Position numbers and translations under genes: made by a program
NCBI RefSeq assembly: GCF_000283155.1
Contig: NW_004454181.1
Span: forward strand, 28,403,258 to 28,467,257
DNA from: Ceratotherium simum simum
Lineage: Eukaryota; Chordata; Mammalia; Perissodactyla; Rhinocerotidae
Length of the DNA: 64,000 nt
Direction of reading: 5' to 3'
In this document: piece after piece, positions 22,560 to 35,394 of the stretch
Position numbering within the stretch: the first letter of the stretch is position 1
Layout of the letters: each line of letters opens with the position of its first letter
Notes under the pieces: model-generated
Told to the model about the DNA's origin: nothing
Databases searched by the model: none
The model's input: only the letters and a program-made list of their open reading frames with translations

Positions 22560-22760
22560 TGCATAGGCTTTGGAGGCAGACTGATGGCATCCTGCTTCCA
22601 CCACCACCTAGATGTGTGTTTTTGAGCAAGATCTTTAACCTGCTAAACCCTAATTTCCCCAACAGTAAAGTAGGGGACATAATGATCAGATATAATTTAA
22701 AGTGTCCGTATGAGGTTGTATGGAAAGCACTTGCTAAACACTTTTAAAAATGCTTTCAAA
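22560..22760 (+). repeat. MIR SINE
   Basis: Contains 'ggctttggaggcagactgat', 'gagcaagatctttaacctgc' and 'taatttccccaacagtaaag'. Confidence 0.7.
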
Positions 22761-22909
22761 GTATCATTATTTCCTCTTAACGGCCTCACCAGTTCTTTCT
22801 GCTTCTAGCATCCTGGGATATGGTCTAAGGAACAAAAGGTTATGGAAAGATTAGTAAACAAACAAAAAATCTCTTTCATAATAAAGGGGATTATAGTGGA
22901 AGCAATACT

Positions 22910-23110
22910 ACCTCCACTTGCATCGCATTTTCCCGTTTACTGAAGGCTTTCATTGGACCTTCACAACTGCCCTGTTGGGGGATATATTATTCACTGTTAC
23001 CATTTTATAGATGAAGAAACTGAGGCTCCAGGGGAGGGGTTGCGACCATCTCCAGGTCACCCAGCAGTCGTTCGAGGGAGTCAGAATCCGAACCCAGTGC
23101 TTCTGATTCC
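22910..23110 (-). repeat. MIR SINE (reverse orientation)
   Basis: Has 'ccattttatagatgaagaaa' followed by 'ctgaggctccaggggaggg', then 'ccaggtcacccagcagtcg' and 'gaatccgaacccagtgcttc'. Confidence 0.75.
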
Positions 23111-23339
23111 AAATGTGAAGTCCCCATAAGAACTGTGGTGCCAGCTATTGTTGAGAGAGACTGTTAGGACTCACACACCTGGCAGCACTATGAGAGAGAC
23201 ATGATTCTCTCGCTAACAGTGACATTAATTCAGTAATCCGTCAAGGAAACATTTCTTAAGGCCTTTAAAAAATGTGCAGACGCTGCGCCACAAACGGGAC
23301 ACACAATTGAATGGACAAACAGGACAACTCAGTTCTCTA

Positions 23340-23625
23340 CGGCAAGTGTGGGCAAACTACGGCCTGGGGGCCAAATCCTCCAGCCTGTCAACTAAGAATG
23401 GTTTTTGCTTTTTTAAGTGGTTGGAAAATAAAAGATATTTTGTGACACATGAAATTCAAATGTGTGTCCATAAAGTTTTATTGTAACACGGCCCTGCCCA
23501 TTCACTGATGCATCCTCTATGGCAGCTTTCACGCCCCAGCAGCAGAGTTGAGTAGTTGTCACACTTGAGCCTGAAATATTTCCTGTCTGGCCCTAAACAG
23601 AAAAAGTGTGATGACCCCTGCCGAA
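23340..23625. mobile_element. hAT-type non-autonomous DNA transposon fossil
   Basis: Landmarks include 'gtgtgggcaaactacggcct' at one end, 'aaagttttattgtaacacgg' in the middle, then 'agttgagtagttgtcacac' and a closing 'gaaaaagtgtgatgacccctg', which pairs as an inverted end. This is a common mammalian hAT-Charlie-type element; I do not assign the exact MER number. Confidence 0.7.
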
Positions 23626-23759
23626 GGGCAGTCACTGCTCAGCCCTTCATTCCACGGACATTCACCAAATGCTACTACAGTGGGCATCTTCCAAGTTCTG
23701 TTTGTTTTTCAGTTGTTCCAGTCTGGGCATCTTTAGAATGATTTTAGCGCTCCCTGCTG

Positions 23760-24930
23760 TACTTCTACTTCTTCTAACAGAAGGTTTCTTGTGAGTGAGA
23801 CAGATAAACAAAAGTTAGAAAGCAGCGGCCTCCAGTGGCTGATCTAAGCATTATTTAGATAATTTGGTACAGTTAGTGAAAAACCAGGTTTAGATTTGAG
23901 TCTTAGCTGAGGTTAGGGGTTTGGTATTATTTTGAAATATCTAAAATGTTCTATAACTTGTTTCCTACATTTTACTGATCTCAGTTTTAACCTGGAGAGC
24001 AGGACACACTCTTTTAGTTAAAAGGGGGGTTAGCTGAGTTAAAAACAAGGTAATGAAGAGATGACTGAATGCAGTACCTAACATTCTTCCTCATGTAATA
24101 GCAAGAATTTTAAGTCTTGGAAGAGGGAACTTTGAAGACAGACACTGATTATCATTGACACTGTTTTAGTGTTAGGAAAACTGGCTGACATTCTTGCATT
24201 TCTAAGGACACTGATAATACAGAGGCAGCCCAGTGGGAATCAGGCACTTGGACTCTTGTCCCACCTAGCCTTAATCAGTTCTTGACCACGAGTGAGGAGT
24301 TTTCCCTCTCTGGGCTTCCATTAATCCCCTGTAAATGAAGCGGTTGGACTAGATAATCTCTAAGGCCCCTTACACCTCATAAAGACCATAATTACATATT
24401 TTATTTAGAAAGAGTTCATAAAATGTTCCCACAGACCTTCAGTTGAAGCAATTTGTTGAGGTCACTCAGCTAGCAAGTGGCAAAGCCATCCCTCAAACAC
24501 AGGAGTTGCTCTAAAGCTTTTTTTGCTCTTGACCCTGACCCTGTAGTACTGCATATGTCACTGCCATATCAGGCCAGTTTATCTCCTTGAGAAAGGCCAT
24601 CTCCCGGTGACCCGATATTTGGGGAAGTTCTGCTGTTCCCAGTGTTCTGCTGTATAGAGTTCTGCGAGTTGAACATCTTCCAGCTCAGAATTATAAAAAC
24701 AAGAGATCAGAAATCGAATTACACTGGAATTTTACTTAGACACAACTGCACACATTCCTTTTCTGTGTAGTATTTGCTACTCTTCTTTAAAAAGAGGGAT
24801 TCAAATCCAAGGCAAGAAAAGTTTTTAATAAACTTTATTTTTATATTCAAGATAAAGCATATACACAATTGAATGTGGAAATAAATAACTAGAAATGCTT
24901 TGGAAACTTATTCATTTCCCTCTCAAACTC
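23760..24930. other. Intergenic sequence beyond the FBXO38 3' end
   Basis: No supported gene. A MIR-like stretch lies at about 24235-24370 (+). The last 150 bases are AT-rich and hold a further AATAAA on the - strand at 24834-24839, which could serve as a distal FBXO38 poly(A) signal. Confidence 0.45.
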
Positions 24931-24934
24931 ATTT

Positions 24935-25514
24935 TTTTTTTAACTTGAGTCTTTTTATTTATTTTAAGAAATATGGCAATTATAATACCAAGAGAAAAAA
25001 ACACAAGTTTGTACAGAAACATATAGCCGCCTGACTATAGGGTTTAGTTGGTGTTTTAATAGTAACACAAAAAAAACCACACAAGACACAAAGACTCTTC
25101 AACAGATTTACTCAAACAGCTTTGCTCGAGAAGAAAAAGGCACAGATTTTAAGGGGATGACGGTGATTATCAAGAATATGGTAAATGGAGGCTCAGCCAA
25201 AAAGTGACACTTTAGGAACTCTCAGGAAAAACGAACAAAATGAACTCTTCCCAATTATCTGCCTTCATTAAAATGAATTTTTAAATTAAATTGTATAAAC
25301 ATATGATATAAAGTTGGTACTTAGGAATTGTCTTTGTATATTTCCTCTATGTACAAATCTTTGTATACAACTTCAATGTTGCTTATACATTTCCTATATA
25401 CCAAACTGAGCCAAGGACCCCAGACTGCCTGCCCCGAGTCCCCGTGGAGCTCCCTGGCAGCCGGAGGGCCCCAGCAGCTTTCTGCCAGAATAGCTGGAAA
25501 GTAGGAGGGACCAG
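24935..25514 (-). other. FBXO38: FBXO38 3' UTR
   Basis: About 580 bases between the stop codon and the first good poly(A) signal on the - strand. It is AT-rich without obvious repeats. Its left limit is inferred from the signal, not seen directly. Confidence 0.7.
24954..24963 (-). terminator. FBXO38: FBXO38 poly(A) signal (overlapping AATAAATAAA)
   Basis: On the - strand two AATAAA hexamers overlap here. They are followed about 12 bases later by an A-run (24931-24940 region). Cleavage would be expected at about 24925-24945. An alternative single AATAAA lies at 24834-24839. A genomic A-run just past the signal could misprime cDNA, so the exact end needs 3' data. Confidence 0.65.
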
Positions 25515-25820
<306 letters not shown>

Positions 25821-26468
25821 TCATGGAATGGGTCCACACTGGTTTAGTTATAGCCGTGTGTGATGCCTAAGACAGCACACATGATTAAAGGCCCACAGTG
25901 AAAATGCCCTAGAGAGGTCAGTCATATCCATGTACACATAGTCTGTGAAAGCCATTTCCTCATAAAATACTTTTTAAAAACGTCCCACAAATGGATATTG
26001 AAGTGTGCTAACACTTAGGAGAATTATATTAAAAAGTTTCTTCAAGTTTTCCCCCAAATATCTATACCTAAATCACAAGTTCCCACATACTAGCCAACAA
26101 GAAGCAGCTCATATGTAGCAGGAGCATAATTAATATAACTGGAACAATTTTGAAACAATATACTTGACAAATTCTCCAATAAGGACGAACAAAATTATAA
26201 ACATTTAAGTAATAAAAAAAGCTAGGTCGGAAAATCTGTCTGAAGGAAGCCTTCCCACCAACCTCCATATATCCCTACTAAGTCAACTGACTATCTGTTG
26301 TACAAATTTAGAGTTGTTTTTTCCAGGGTGAGAACCAAACAATAAAAGCAAATAAAAACACTTATATGGGAAGCGATTTAAAAATTACACTGCTCTTAAC
26401 TCGCAAACAAAATATTAAGTATCTAACACAGTAGGATATACTCAAACTAGAGAGTACAAATGAAGTCA

Positions 26469-26693
<225 letters not shown>

Positions 26694-26802
26694 TCATGGT
26701 AAACAAGCGCTGGACCAGGAAGGAGACGTAGATCCCAATGCTAGCTCTGCCCCTATCTGGTCATGCCATCTTGGTCATCCTTTGCTTTCACTACCCGCAG
26801 CT

Positions 26803-26821
26803 TCTCTCTCTCTCTCTCTCA
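26803..26821. repeat. (CT)n microsatellite
   Basis: A pure CT run of about 19 bases in the 517-base intron between two FBXO38 exons. Nothing else is notable in that intron. Confidence 0.9.
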
Positions 26822-27069
26822 AATAATGAGGTTGAGACAGCTGCCTTCAAGTCACTTCCATCTCTCAACTATAGCTAGTTTTAATTCTCTTCTACTTTTT
26901 GTTTCAACACTGCTTCTGATTGTTTAGGGATGGTAAAGACTCATACAAGGAAAGCAATATTTATGTGGTCCCTGCTACCTGCAGATATTCACAACACCCA
27001 TTATTCTGATGAACTATAAGGCTTTCACCCCTATCTTCCCTAGGGCATGTCTCTCCATCTCGTTAGTTA

Positions 27070-27240
<171 letters not shown>

Positions 27241-27326
27241 TCACAAAACTGGAAATAATGCTGGGGCATGGGGTAGAAAGGAACTGTCAAATTTGTGTCA
27301 GGCCTAGATTCTAATGAACATCTCAG

Positions 27327-27437
27327 ACAAAATATTAAATACCTAACAGAAGTAGGGTATACTCAAACTAGAGAATACATATCTAGTCAGGTCAAAATTA
27401 CATTCTTCTCTATCTTCAAGATCATATCAGGTAGAGA
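27327..27437 (-). pseudogene. Degenerate duplicate of FBXO38 penultimate-exon 3' end plus intron
   Basis: This intronic block aligns with about 26407-26515 over its whole length at roughly 80% identity by eye, with shared runs such as 'acaaaatattaa', 'tatactcaaactagaga' and 'agtcaggtca'. The source covers the last ~38 bases of the coding exon, its splice donor and ~70 bases of intron. In the copy the exon part reads with a changed frame and the donor 'gtatga' is replaced by 'gtaatt', so it is probably not used. It is a same-strand, partial duplication with an offset of about 920 bases. No coding function is expected. Confidence 0.75.
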
Positions 27438-27840
27438 AAGCAAGCCACTCTCTAATCAAATGTCTTATGTGTATAAGGTGCTTAATATAATGTCTATATA
27501 ACAAATGCATGCAAGTCCAATTTTCTGATGATGTAAAACATCACAGTTTTAAGAGCTCAATTTGATCTCTTTTCCATGCCCTAAGACTAAAAGAATGAAG
27601 TCAAAGGTACATGTACAGTCTGTTCTTGCAATTTTTTCTAAGTTTGAAAATAAAAAGTTATAGACACGTATACTTTTCAGTTTTAAGTCATTTCCCTCAG
27701 TTTTTCACCTATGTTATATTTTGCATGTTTTAGTGCCTGAAAAGCCCAGATGAAATCATGTAAAATAAAGAACAACTAGGATTTCCCTAATTTTCAGTCA
27801 TTTCCCTCGCTACGGGCCTCCAGGGGCTGCGGCTTACTTA

Positions 27841-27987
<147 letters not shown>

Positions 27988-28329
27988 CTAGGGAAGACAT
28001 CACAGAGAGGGCTTTGGACCAAGGAAGAGAATGCCTCAGAAATATATCTCCTAGAGCTTGAACAACCCTTCCTTGGGATTTCAGTTTTAAAATCTTTGGT
28101 TGATTTGAAAATCAAACAGTCACATTCAGCCCTGAACATAGCCTGCCATGCCGGGAGTGAGGCTTAGCAAATTCTTCCATCTAGCAAGCTCAGCGACTTT
28201 CATCTCACTGTTGTATAAACGCCCGTTAAATCAGAGAATCTGGGCTCAGGTAACTGATCCCAGGAATCCACTTCTGAGTATGTCCTTTATAGGTTTAAGT
28301 ACTGACTGCATCACAGAACTATGAATGTG

Positions 28330-28660
28330 TAGTACCACACACCCTCTTCACACTGGACTACTGCCATTCCTAAACACACATTTCTTTGCCCCCTTGTAGT
28401 CTTTGCTCACACTGCTTTCTTCTCAGGGAATGCCCTCTTCTCTATCTCTACTTATGAAATCCTACTCTGCCATCTTAGTGGCACACGTGTCTACCTCAGG
28501 GAAGGATGATGTCCTGTGCATTTTTCAGCCAGCAAACGATTTGTTTGTTGAATCAACTCTTTGGGGGCCAGGCTCAAATACTGACTGCGAAGGTTGTTTA
28601 ATATTTCCTTTCAACTTCCTTTTGGCATCAAGCACAGAGTCTCACATACAATGTTTATTC
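28330..28660 (+). repeat. L2-like LINE fragment
   Basis: Contains 'cacactggactactgccatt' and 'cactgctttcttctcaggga' with 'atgccctcttc', which follows L2 order. Intron of FBXO38. The 94-codon + strand frame at 28403-28687 is not a gene. Confidence 0.55.
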
Positions 28661-28667
28661 TCTTATT

Positions 28668-28815
28668 TTTTTTTCCAGTTTTATTGAGAAATAATTGACA
28701 TACATCACTGTATAAGTTTAAGGCATACAGCATGAAGATGTACATATATTGTGAAATGATTACCAAAATAGGTTCAGCTAACATCCATCATCTCATATAG
28801 ATACAATAAAAAGAA
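28668..28815 (-). mobile_element. L1 3' end fragment, antisense
   Basis: The + strand reads 'ttttattgagaaataattga' followed by 'catacatcactgtataagt' and 'cagctaacatccatcatctc', a standard antisense L1 3' UTR. Confidence 0.8.
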
Positions 28816-28828
28816 AATGTTTACTCTC

Positions 28829-29070
28829 AATAATAATAATGATAATGATAATAATAGCAGCTACCACATGATTGGTTACTACACGCCAGCAACTCTTCTA
28901 GCACTTCACATGCATTAATTTAACCATCACAATAACTGTAGGTTTTTATTCTTCTAAATTTACAGATGAGGACACTAAGACAGAAATTAAGTAATCTGTT
29001 ACAGGTCAGTGAACCAGAATTTGAATCAGGCAGTATGAAATCAGTATCTGTGCTCTTAACCACAGGCAAT
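28829..29070 (-). repeat. MIR SINE with AAT/GAT-rich tail
   Basis: A short (AAT/GAT)n run (28829-28858) leads into 'agcaactcttctagcacttc', then 'tttacagatgaggacactaa' and 'ctgtgctcttaaccacagg', in reverse MIR order. Confidence 0.75.
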
Positions 29071-29332
29071 TTTTAATAAGTATAACATCTTGTCGAACAA
29101 CAACTCCCCTCATCATATAACTTGCTAAAAACCCACAAAAGTCTAGCAGAGAAGCATTAATGAAGAAAACTGGCAAGGTAGTCTAGCTTGGTTAAAAGAA
29201 CTCTGTAGAATCTTAAGAATCATTACTGTGGGTTAAGCGAATGAATAAATATCAAGTCCAAAAAGGCTGAAGACTAAAAAAAGAAAATACCACCACACCA
29301 TATGTGTCATCAGAAAGGAGCGAGCGCGTTAC

Positions 29333-29499
29333 CTGTTGCATTGGCCGTAGGTATATGATGCGGTTCCTCTCAGGAGGCATCCTTAGTATCTGGTCTAGTA
29401 CCTGATCCATATTCAGTTTCTTGCACTGTGCATAGTCAAATCGGTTTACAATTGGTGCATTTTCTACTTTTAAATGTTTAAGTACCCTGCACCTGGTAG
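29333..29499 (-). CDS. FBXO38: FBXO38 coding exon (A953-Q1008)
   Basis: The acceptor 'cattttgtag' ends right of 29499 and the donor 'gtaacg' begins left of 29333. The exon completes Ala953 and reads [20 protein letters not shown] ... [15 protein letters not shown]. This belongs to the C-terminal LRR-like region. Confidence 0.97.
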
Positions 29500-30039
29500 C
29501 TACAAAATGAAAACAATGGTAAGCTCTACAAACAATTTATACAAAGTAACAGAGCAATAAGCAGCCTATTTGGAATCACCTTTGGAGGACTGGCCCAGCT
29601 TTTATTAGCATAAATTACTGAAGATATAAACATCTTTAACAGAGGTCACACAGGTCAAGTATCACCACAAAATACAACTGACAGTTATCAGAATGACTTG
29701 AAAATGTGATTCTGTCTTGTTCAAAAGAAGGGGGTCAGCCTCATGCTAGAAGGGATGTTAAGGTATCTTTTCCTATCTAAGATTTTACTGGCAAGGAATC
29801 CAAGACCCAGGGAATGACCTGGATAAACACAAGAATTGTTTAGAAAATATTTATTGAAAACAATGAATGATGCTAACTATTAAATTATACAGTTTTAAGG
29901 GTAATGGTCAAATAAATCTGGAAAAATTCACATACATTATCTTACATTCGCCCACAGGAAATGAGCAGAGTTCATTTTAATTCCTATTACAAGTATAAAA
30001 GCAGAACCTTAAAAAAAGATCCAGAAATATTTGGATACC
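29500..30039. other. FBXO38 intron, no recognised element
   Basis: No exon or nameable repeat. Confidence 0.45.
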
Positions 30040-30245
30040 TTAAAGTTGTCAGTCCAATGTGGTAGCCACTAGCCACCCGGAGCTTGTTAAATTTAAACTA
30101 ATTGAAATGTAATAAAATTAAAAATTCAGTTCCTCGGGCACTAGCCATAGTTCAAGTGTTCAATAGTCACATGTGGCCAATGGTTACCATACTGAACAGT
30201 GTAGATACAGAACATTTCCATCACTGGAGAAAGTTCTACTGAGGG
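30040..30245. mobile_element. Palindromic MITE-like DNA transposon, copy 1
   Basis: Contains 'ggtagccactagccacccgg', an AT-rich middle, 'aaaaattcagttcctcgggc', then 'gtcacatgtggccaatgg' and a closing 'agaacatttccatcactgga' with 'gaaagttctact'. A second, truncated copy of the same family is at 63770-63930. This is an old hAT-like non-autonomous element. Confidence 0.7.
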
Positions 30246-30354
30246 TGCTAGTCTGAAACATGATTAAATATTCTTCCTGTTTAACATATAAAATGTGGGG
30301 TTATAGAGAAAAGTAATTGTGATATGATATAATAAACACATTTATTTTCTTTTA

Positions 30355-30625
30355 ATTAAAAAAATTTTTTTTATTGAGGTAACTGGTTTACAACATTATA
30401 TAAATTTCAGGTGTACATCACTATATTTCAATTTCTGTGTAGACTACATCGTCTCCGCCACGCAAAGTCTAACTGCCACCTGTCACCATACACACGTGCC
30501 CTTTTACCTCTTCCACTCTCCCCCCTCCTCCCTTTCCCTCTGGCAACCACCAATCTATTTTCTGTTTCTTTGTGTGTGTTTGTTGTTATTCTTGTTTTCT
30601 ATCTTCGCCATATGAGTGAAATTTT
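30355..30625 (-). mobile_element. L1 LINE 3' end, antisense
   Basis: Reads 'cattatataaatttcaggtg', 'tacatcactatatttcaatt', then 'ccttttacctcttccactct' and 'tctggcaaccaccaatctat'. It is the same L1 3' subfamily as 4765-5412. A 130-codon frame at 30411-30803 runs through it and is not a gene. Confidence 0.85.
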
Positions 30626-31795
30626 ATGGTATTTGGCTTGTAATATAATAAACACATTTAACTGCAATAGTATACCAACTTCAGAAAAATATCTCTTTCC
30701 TTTTTTTCATCTCAAATTTCAATTTGATCCAATTTTTATCACAGATTTCAAGCTGGTCCAACTCAAGAGAGAGAATCAGATGAAAGATATTATAAAACCA
30801 TAAGGCCAATATACCTGATCTTTTTAACATTTCATAAAGACATCTACTATAACATCCTTGACCCAAATGTCATTATCTTCCTGAGCAATCTAGCCCTGTA
30901 GTAACTCTGATGTTTGAACACTGAGCAAGTCTCCTGCCTTTCAGACTCATTTTTCTCCTTCTGTGACATGGCAGGAGGAAGCGGAAGCAGTGCTGGGACA
31001 GGAAAGGAGGAGAGAGAGAAAGAGGACTAGATGGCGATAGGGTTCAGTGGTTCTCTGCTATAAAACCAGACACGGCTAAGGTCAGTTCTCATCTCATTTA
31101 GCATCTCATCTGCCATTGACTTAGTCAGTGGGTGTCTAGGGACTGAGCTACTTATCTAAGATCTTCTGTCCCATGATAAGCTGAGCTGAACAATTTGGTT
31201 TAAGGGGAAAAGGCTGGGCCTGAGGCCATGTGATCCATCACTAAGTTAGAGAAAATATGGGAAGAATCATCAGAGTCAAGTGCAGAGGTGAAAACTGGTC
31301 AGATTCTCAGCACTCAGAGTAGAGGAAGGAATGAGAAGTCAACCAGCAGAGTGGGAAGGTTGAGAGTTAGATTCGCAGACTTTCAGAGGGTAGATGCTGA
31401 CAGACTGAAAGCTCTTACAGTGCTGCCTTAAGCTAGGTTGGGGTCCCCTGCTATTATGATTGCTGAACTTCTGAAGGGCTCCTGTTCTGTTTTAGGAGGA
31501 ACCTCCAATAGGAGATAGTCATTTATTAGATGTTTTAAGACCTTGTTGGTTGGAATGGAATAAAGTACTACCCCTTAAGGGTGAACACAGGGTCTAGGGT
31601 CCCCAGGTCTGGAGTTTTCTAGAACTCAGGAGAGAGGTAGTATTTAAATCTCAGTTTTCTTTCTCCTTCTTGGGATTCTCCTAGTTTATGACAAAATGTT
31701 TGAGAAGGATTTCTTTGTTTTGTTTACTACCAGCATTGTAGAACAAGTGCAAAGAAAAGAAAGCCCCTAAATTATTTGTTTGCAATACTAATGTA
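30626..31795. other. FBXO38 intron, no recognised element
   Basis: Unassigned intron sequence with no supported exon. Confidence 0.45.
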
Positions 31796-32000
31796 ATACA
31801 AATTAACCTTTACTAGGCTTTTACTAGAGGTCAGACCCTCTACTGTATATGTACACACGTACATACGTACATACACACACACACACCAATCACTGCATTT
31901 AACCTTCACAAACGCTTCATAAGGTGAGTACAATTACACACTTTACAGATTGAAGAAAAGGAACACGGAGAATATATAACCTGCCCAAGGCAAAAAACAA
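31796..32000 (-). repeat. MIR SINE interrupted by (TAC/AC)n microsatellite
   Basis: A GTAC/AC run at about 31850-31886 sits inside a reverse MIR whose far side reads 'cactgcatttaaccttcaca' and 'ttacagattgaagaaaagga' with 'ataacctgcccaaggc'. Confidence 0.65.
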
Positions 32001-32480
32001 GTCAGATCTTCAAAATTTTATATGAATAGGTATCAAAAATGTAATTTTGAGTGCAAATGGAAAAATAAACAGATCATGTACAGGATACAGTATGTACCTA
32101 AAATTTTTAAAGCTTACACCAAATAATAGCCTATTATTTGTTCAGAGAGAAATATGTATACGAGTAAAGACAGGAAACATAGACTGGAAAGACATATTAA
32201 ATCCACAAGTACAGATGCTGGCAGATGATGGAATTGGCAATGAGGGACAAATGGGACTAAAAAGAAAAGTGGGGCTTGGACTGATGATAATGTGCCACGA
32301 AGTGAGGTTATGACTGATCATGGCAACCAAACACAAAGCAGTTTAGCACTTAAGGCCCAGTCATCACTCTCCTCAAAAAACATTTACACACAAAACATGT
32401 CCAATGTCACAGCTAGCAAAGGGCAGAGACAGGATTCAAGCTGAGGTCTCTTTGACTCCAAAGCCTAGACATGTTGTTAA
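32001..32480. other. FBXO38 intron with MIR remnant at the end
   Basis: Positions 32395-32480 resemble a reverse MIR ('ccaatgtcacagctagcaaa', 'gtctctttgactccaaagcc'). The 88-codon frame at 32047-32313 has no recognisable homology. Confidence 0.4.
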
Positions 32481-32704
32481 TCTACTGTGTCAGATCAGGA
32501 TGCAATTCATGGAGGAAACCAGAGGGGAGGCTATTTGAAAAGACGCACCAAGTCTCTCTGTACATGGTCTCTCACAAATACTATAGACTAATTATTTGAA
32601 GGAGGACAGAATTACAAATAATCCAACATAATGATTCCTTTGAAAAAATAATATAGTAATGTTATTGTAGTATTTATGAGTTCTTAATTCTTTAAACTCA
32701 TTCA

Positions 32705-32842
<138 letters not shown>

Positions 32843-33055
32843 CTACAAGGAGAAAAATTAAGAAGTTAGACATATCTTTCTGTACTTTTTTTTTTTTTAA
32901 AGCTTAAATGTTTCCACTGGCACAAATGAGAAGCAGCTGTTACCAATTTCGTCTCTTTAGGACAAAGTAACTATATAAGAAAGGAAACTTTAGTCCCTTT
33001 ACATCATTCAGGAACTTGGCTGGACTGACAGGTAAGCGAGAGTTTTTTTCTTCAC

Positions 33056-33156
33056 CTGGACATGGTCATCCTCAATCACAGGATCACTGGTACTGGTAGA
33101 CTTATCTGCCGTCCGCTTCCGCTTCATGGCATGACGTGGCTTTGTTTTGGCAACCT
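33056..33156 (-). CDS. FBXO38: FBXO38 coding exon with basic NLS-like motif (E885-Q918)
   Basis: The acceptor 'gctttttctag' ends right of 33156 and the donor 'gtgaag' starts left of 33056. It reads [20 protein letters not shown] ... VIEDDHVQ. The run KRKR (about residues 896-899), preceded by KTKPRH, is a good monopartite nuclear-localisation candidate, in keeping with the protein's reported nuclear role. The next intron is only 213 bases. Confidence 0.97.
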
Positions 33157-33539
33157 CTAGAAAAAGCAACAGGAAAATCCAAATTTTAGCCTTGCTTTCT
33201 TTCCTTCAAGAGAGCATATTCAATTGCATATGCATAAATTCCACCAAAGCAACTCTCCAAATCTATCACTTGGGTCCCAACGGAATACAGTCAGACTGCT
33301 ATTTCCAACTGACTGTTCCAAAGCAAGATCGCCCTCCATTATCTCAAACATATCTACATGAAACAAGATCCCTTTTCATACCTGGGCTATTCCAACAATC
33401 TAATTAACATTCCCATCTCCAGTCACTCAACCCATCCGAAATACTATTGGTGGATTAAACTCAGCACTTCCCTGCTAAGTAACTTTACAGTATTTACTAT
33501 TGCTTAGCAAATACGTTTCAATGCCTGACATTTGGAGCT

Positions 33540-33930
33540 ATGCTTTAGCCCCACCTGTTCCCAATTATTCTATACCATATCCTAGTCATCTCCCATTGAC
33601 AATGCCTCTGAAGTCATTAATCGTTCTAGCTCCTTCTGCCCAGAACACCTTTCCTGATTTCACCTTTTGAAATACTACTCATCCCTGAAAGGTCCAGCTC
33701 AAATGCCACCTGCTCTAACAAATCATCTGCATCTCCAAACATTATATATGGTTCTGTAATCCCCTGTATACTTGTTTCTCCATTTAAGCTAAAAGCTTCT
33801 TGAAGGCAACAACACTGTCTTATTTTATCTTTGTATCAATGTCAGCCACTTGTAATGAGCTAAAACGAACATTTATTGAATGAACTGGCACTCAACATTC
33901 ACTGAATGAACGAGGGCATCAGTTATGTAA
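33540..33930 (+). repeat. L2 LINE 3' end
   Basis: Contains 'tctagctccttctgcccaga', 'aaaggtccagctcaaatgcc' and 'aagcttcttgaaggcaacaa', and ends 'cgaacatttattgaatgaac'. The preceding ~350 bases (33190-33540) are probably the same old element but are more diverged. Confidence 0.65.
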
Positions 33931-33937
33931 ATGGAAT

Positions 33938-34150
33938 AACAATAGCAGATATTTACTGAGCACTTACTGTGTGTCAGGCACTTTTCTAAGGGTTTTACTT
34001 AACTAATTTGATCCTTAGCCCTCTGGGATAGATTTTTTATTCTCTGTACTTTACAAATTAGGATACTGAGACACGGGAAAGTAAAATAGCATGCCAAGGA
34101 GTAAGTGGTAGAACTAGGAGTCAAACCCAGGCAACCTGGTGGCAGTCACT
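33938..34150 (-). repeat. MIR SINE (reverse orientation)
   Basis: The order is 'tttactgagcacttactgtg', 'tgtcaggcacttttctaagg', then 'acaaattaggatactgagac' and 'ggagtcaaacccaggcaacc'. Confidence 0.8.
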
Positions 34151-34481
34151 GTGACAGAAAACCTGCAATCTCTTATCTGCCAAACCCTAGTTAGTAAAGC
34201 CCTAATTCATTTACTAGAATTGTTCTAAAACATTATAGTCTAATTATAAAATCAAATATTATGTTAATTTTATTTAAATACAAGTTCTAAATTCATCTAT
34301 AAAACTCAATAAGCACATATATATTCTAAAACAAGACACTGCAAGTCACTGTCCTCATTTTTGATAATCATTCTGTAGCAGAGCACATTCTGAATGAAAT
34401 AAGGTTGACCTTCACGAATTAAATCCCACCACACTGCTCTTTCAGATACCACTACTACATCACAAACATTCCACTTGGTAA

Positions 34482-34850
34482 TTGTCTAACTTCGAACATG
34501 AAAGATTACAAAGAAAGACAGGGAAACAAGGTGCAAATATTGCAAATTCCCAAAGGCTTCGGGTTAGATGGGAAGTCTGGAGACCCAACCCAAGTGTTTT
34601 TTGACACATCAAAACCCTTTCCTCCACCATTTGGAATCTTTGTGAAACCTTACTACGCAAAGCAATTGGAAGCAGCTGCTTTGGTTGAAGCCTAAAAGGG
34701 AGCCCAAGAGTTCTACCCATTAAACTTCCTCCAAGGACCCTGAACCCAAGCAAAACCCTGGGGTTCTGGAAAAACATGAAAACTATTGATCTGGGCAACC
34801 CACTGAAGGCCTTCTTCCACAGTATTCCTGAAGAAACTTCATGCAAAATC
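34482..34850. other. Unidentified open-frame block in FBXO38 intron
   Basis: A + strand frame (34498-34692) overlaps a 128-codon - strand frame (34460-34846). The + frame is Lys/Pro-rich and continues past its stop into further open stretches in other frames, as a decayed coding sequence might. I recognise neither reading. It may be a processed pseudogene or an old retroelement internal region. No splice sites make it an FBXO38 exon. Confidence 0.3.
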
Positions 34851-35394
34851 TAATTATCTTCATTGACAAGAAATCTTCTAAAGGCAGCACATTTCACATG
34901 ACAGCCAAAATTCACACACCTGTTACAACCAATAATAGGTCCTGGTTCCCTCTCCCAGTACCACAAAAATAAAAACAAACAAAAAACAAAAAACAAAAAG
35001 GTCTTTTTCCATTCCTTCACGACAGTTTTCAAATAAAAATCTTCTTTAGCATCTTCCTTTTCTGATCCAATTTTCAAACTTCTCACCTTCCTCGATTGCT
35101 CTCTCCCCTCCTCTTTAACTGATCAGAAATATGGGGTTCAAAGTTAAATTTCCTGCTCTCCAGAGTTGCCCAATTGCCCAAATTGGCAATTTATATTTTC
35201 TAAGAAAAGTTATAAACCTAAGTCATACTTTATACGTAGATAACCTTGAAAAACAAAGGTTTCCCAATGTAGAAGGAAAACAGTTCATTGTGTTGGTTAT
35301 TTTCTCATGCCTCCCTTTTTGTTTGGGGGCAATTCTTAGTGATTTCATACATCCATCAGCATCAACATACCTTATATGATGGTTATTAAGTTCC
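34851..35394. other. FBXO38 intron, no recognised element
   Basis: Contains an A-rich tract at about 34967-34998 and nothing else that I can name. Confidence 0.4.

Noticed and set aside
30411..30803. 130-codon + strand frame in a FBXO38 intron
   Set aside because: Its first half is antisense L1 3' UTR and the rest is ordinary intron.
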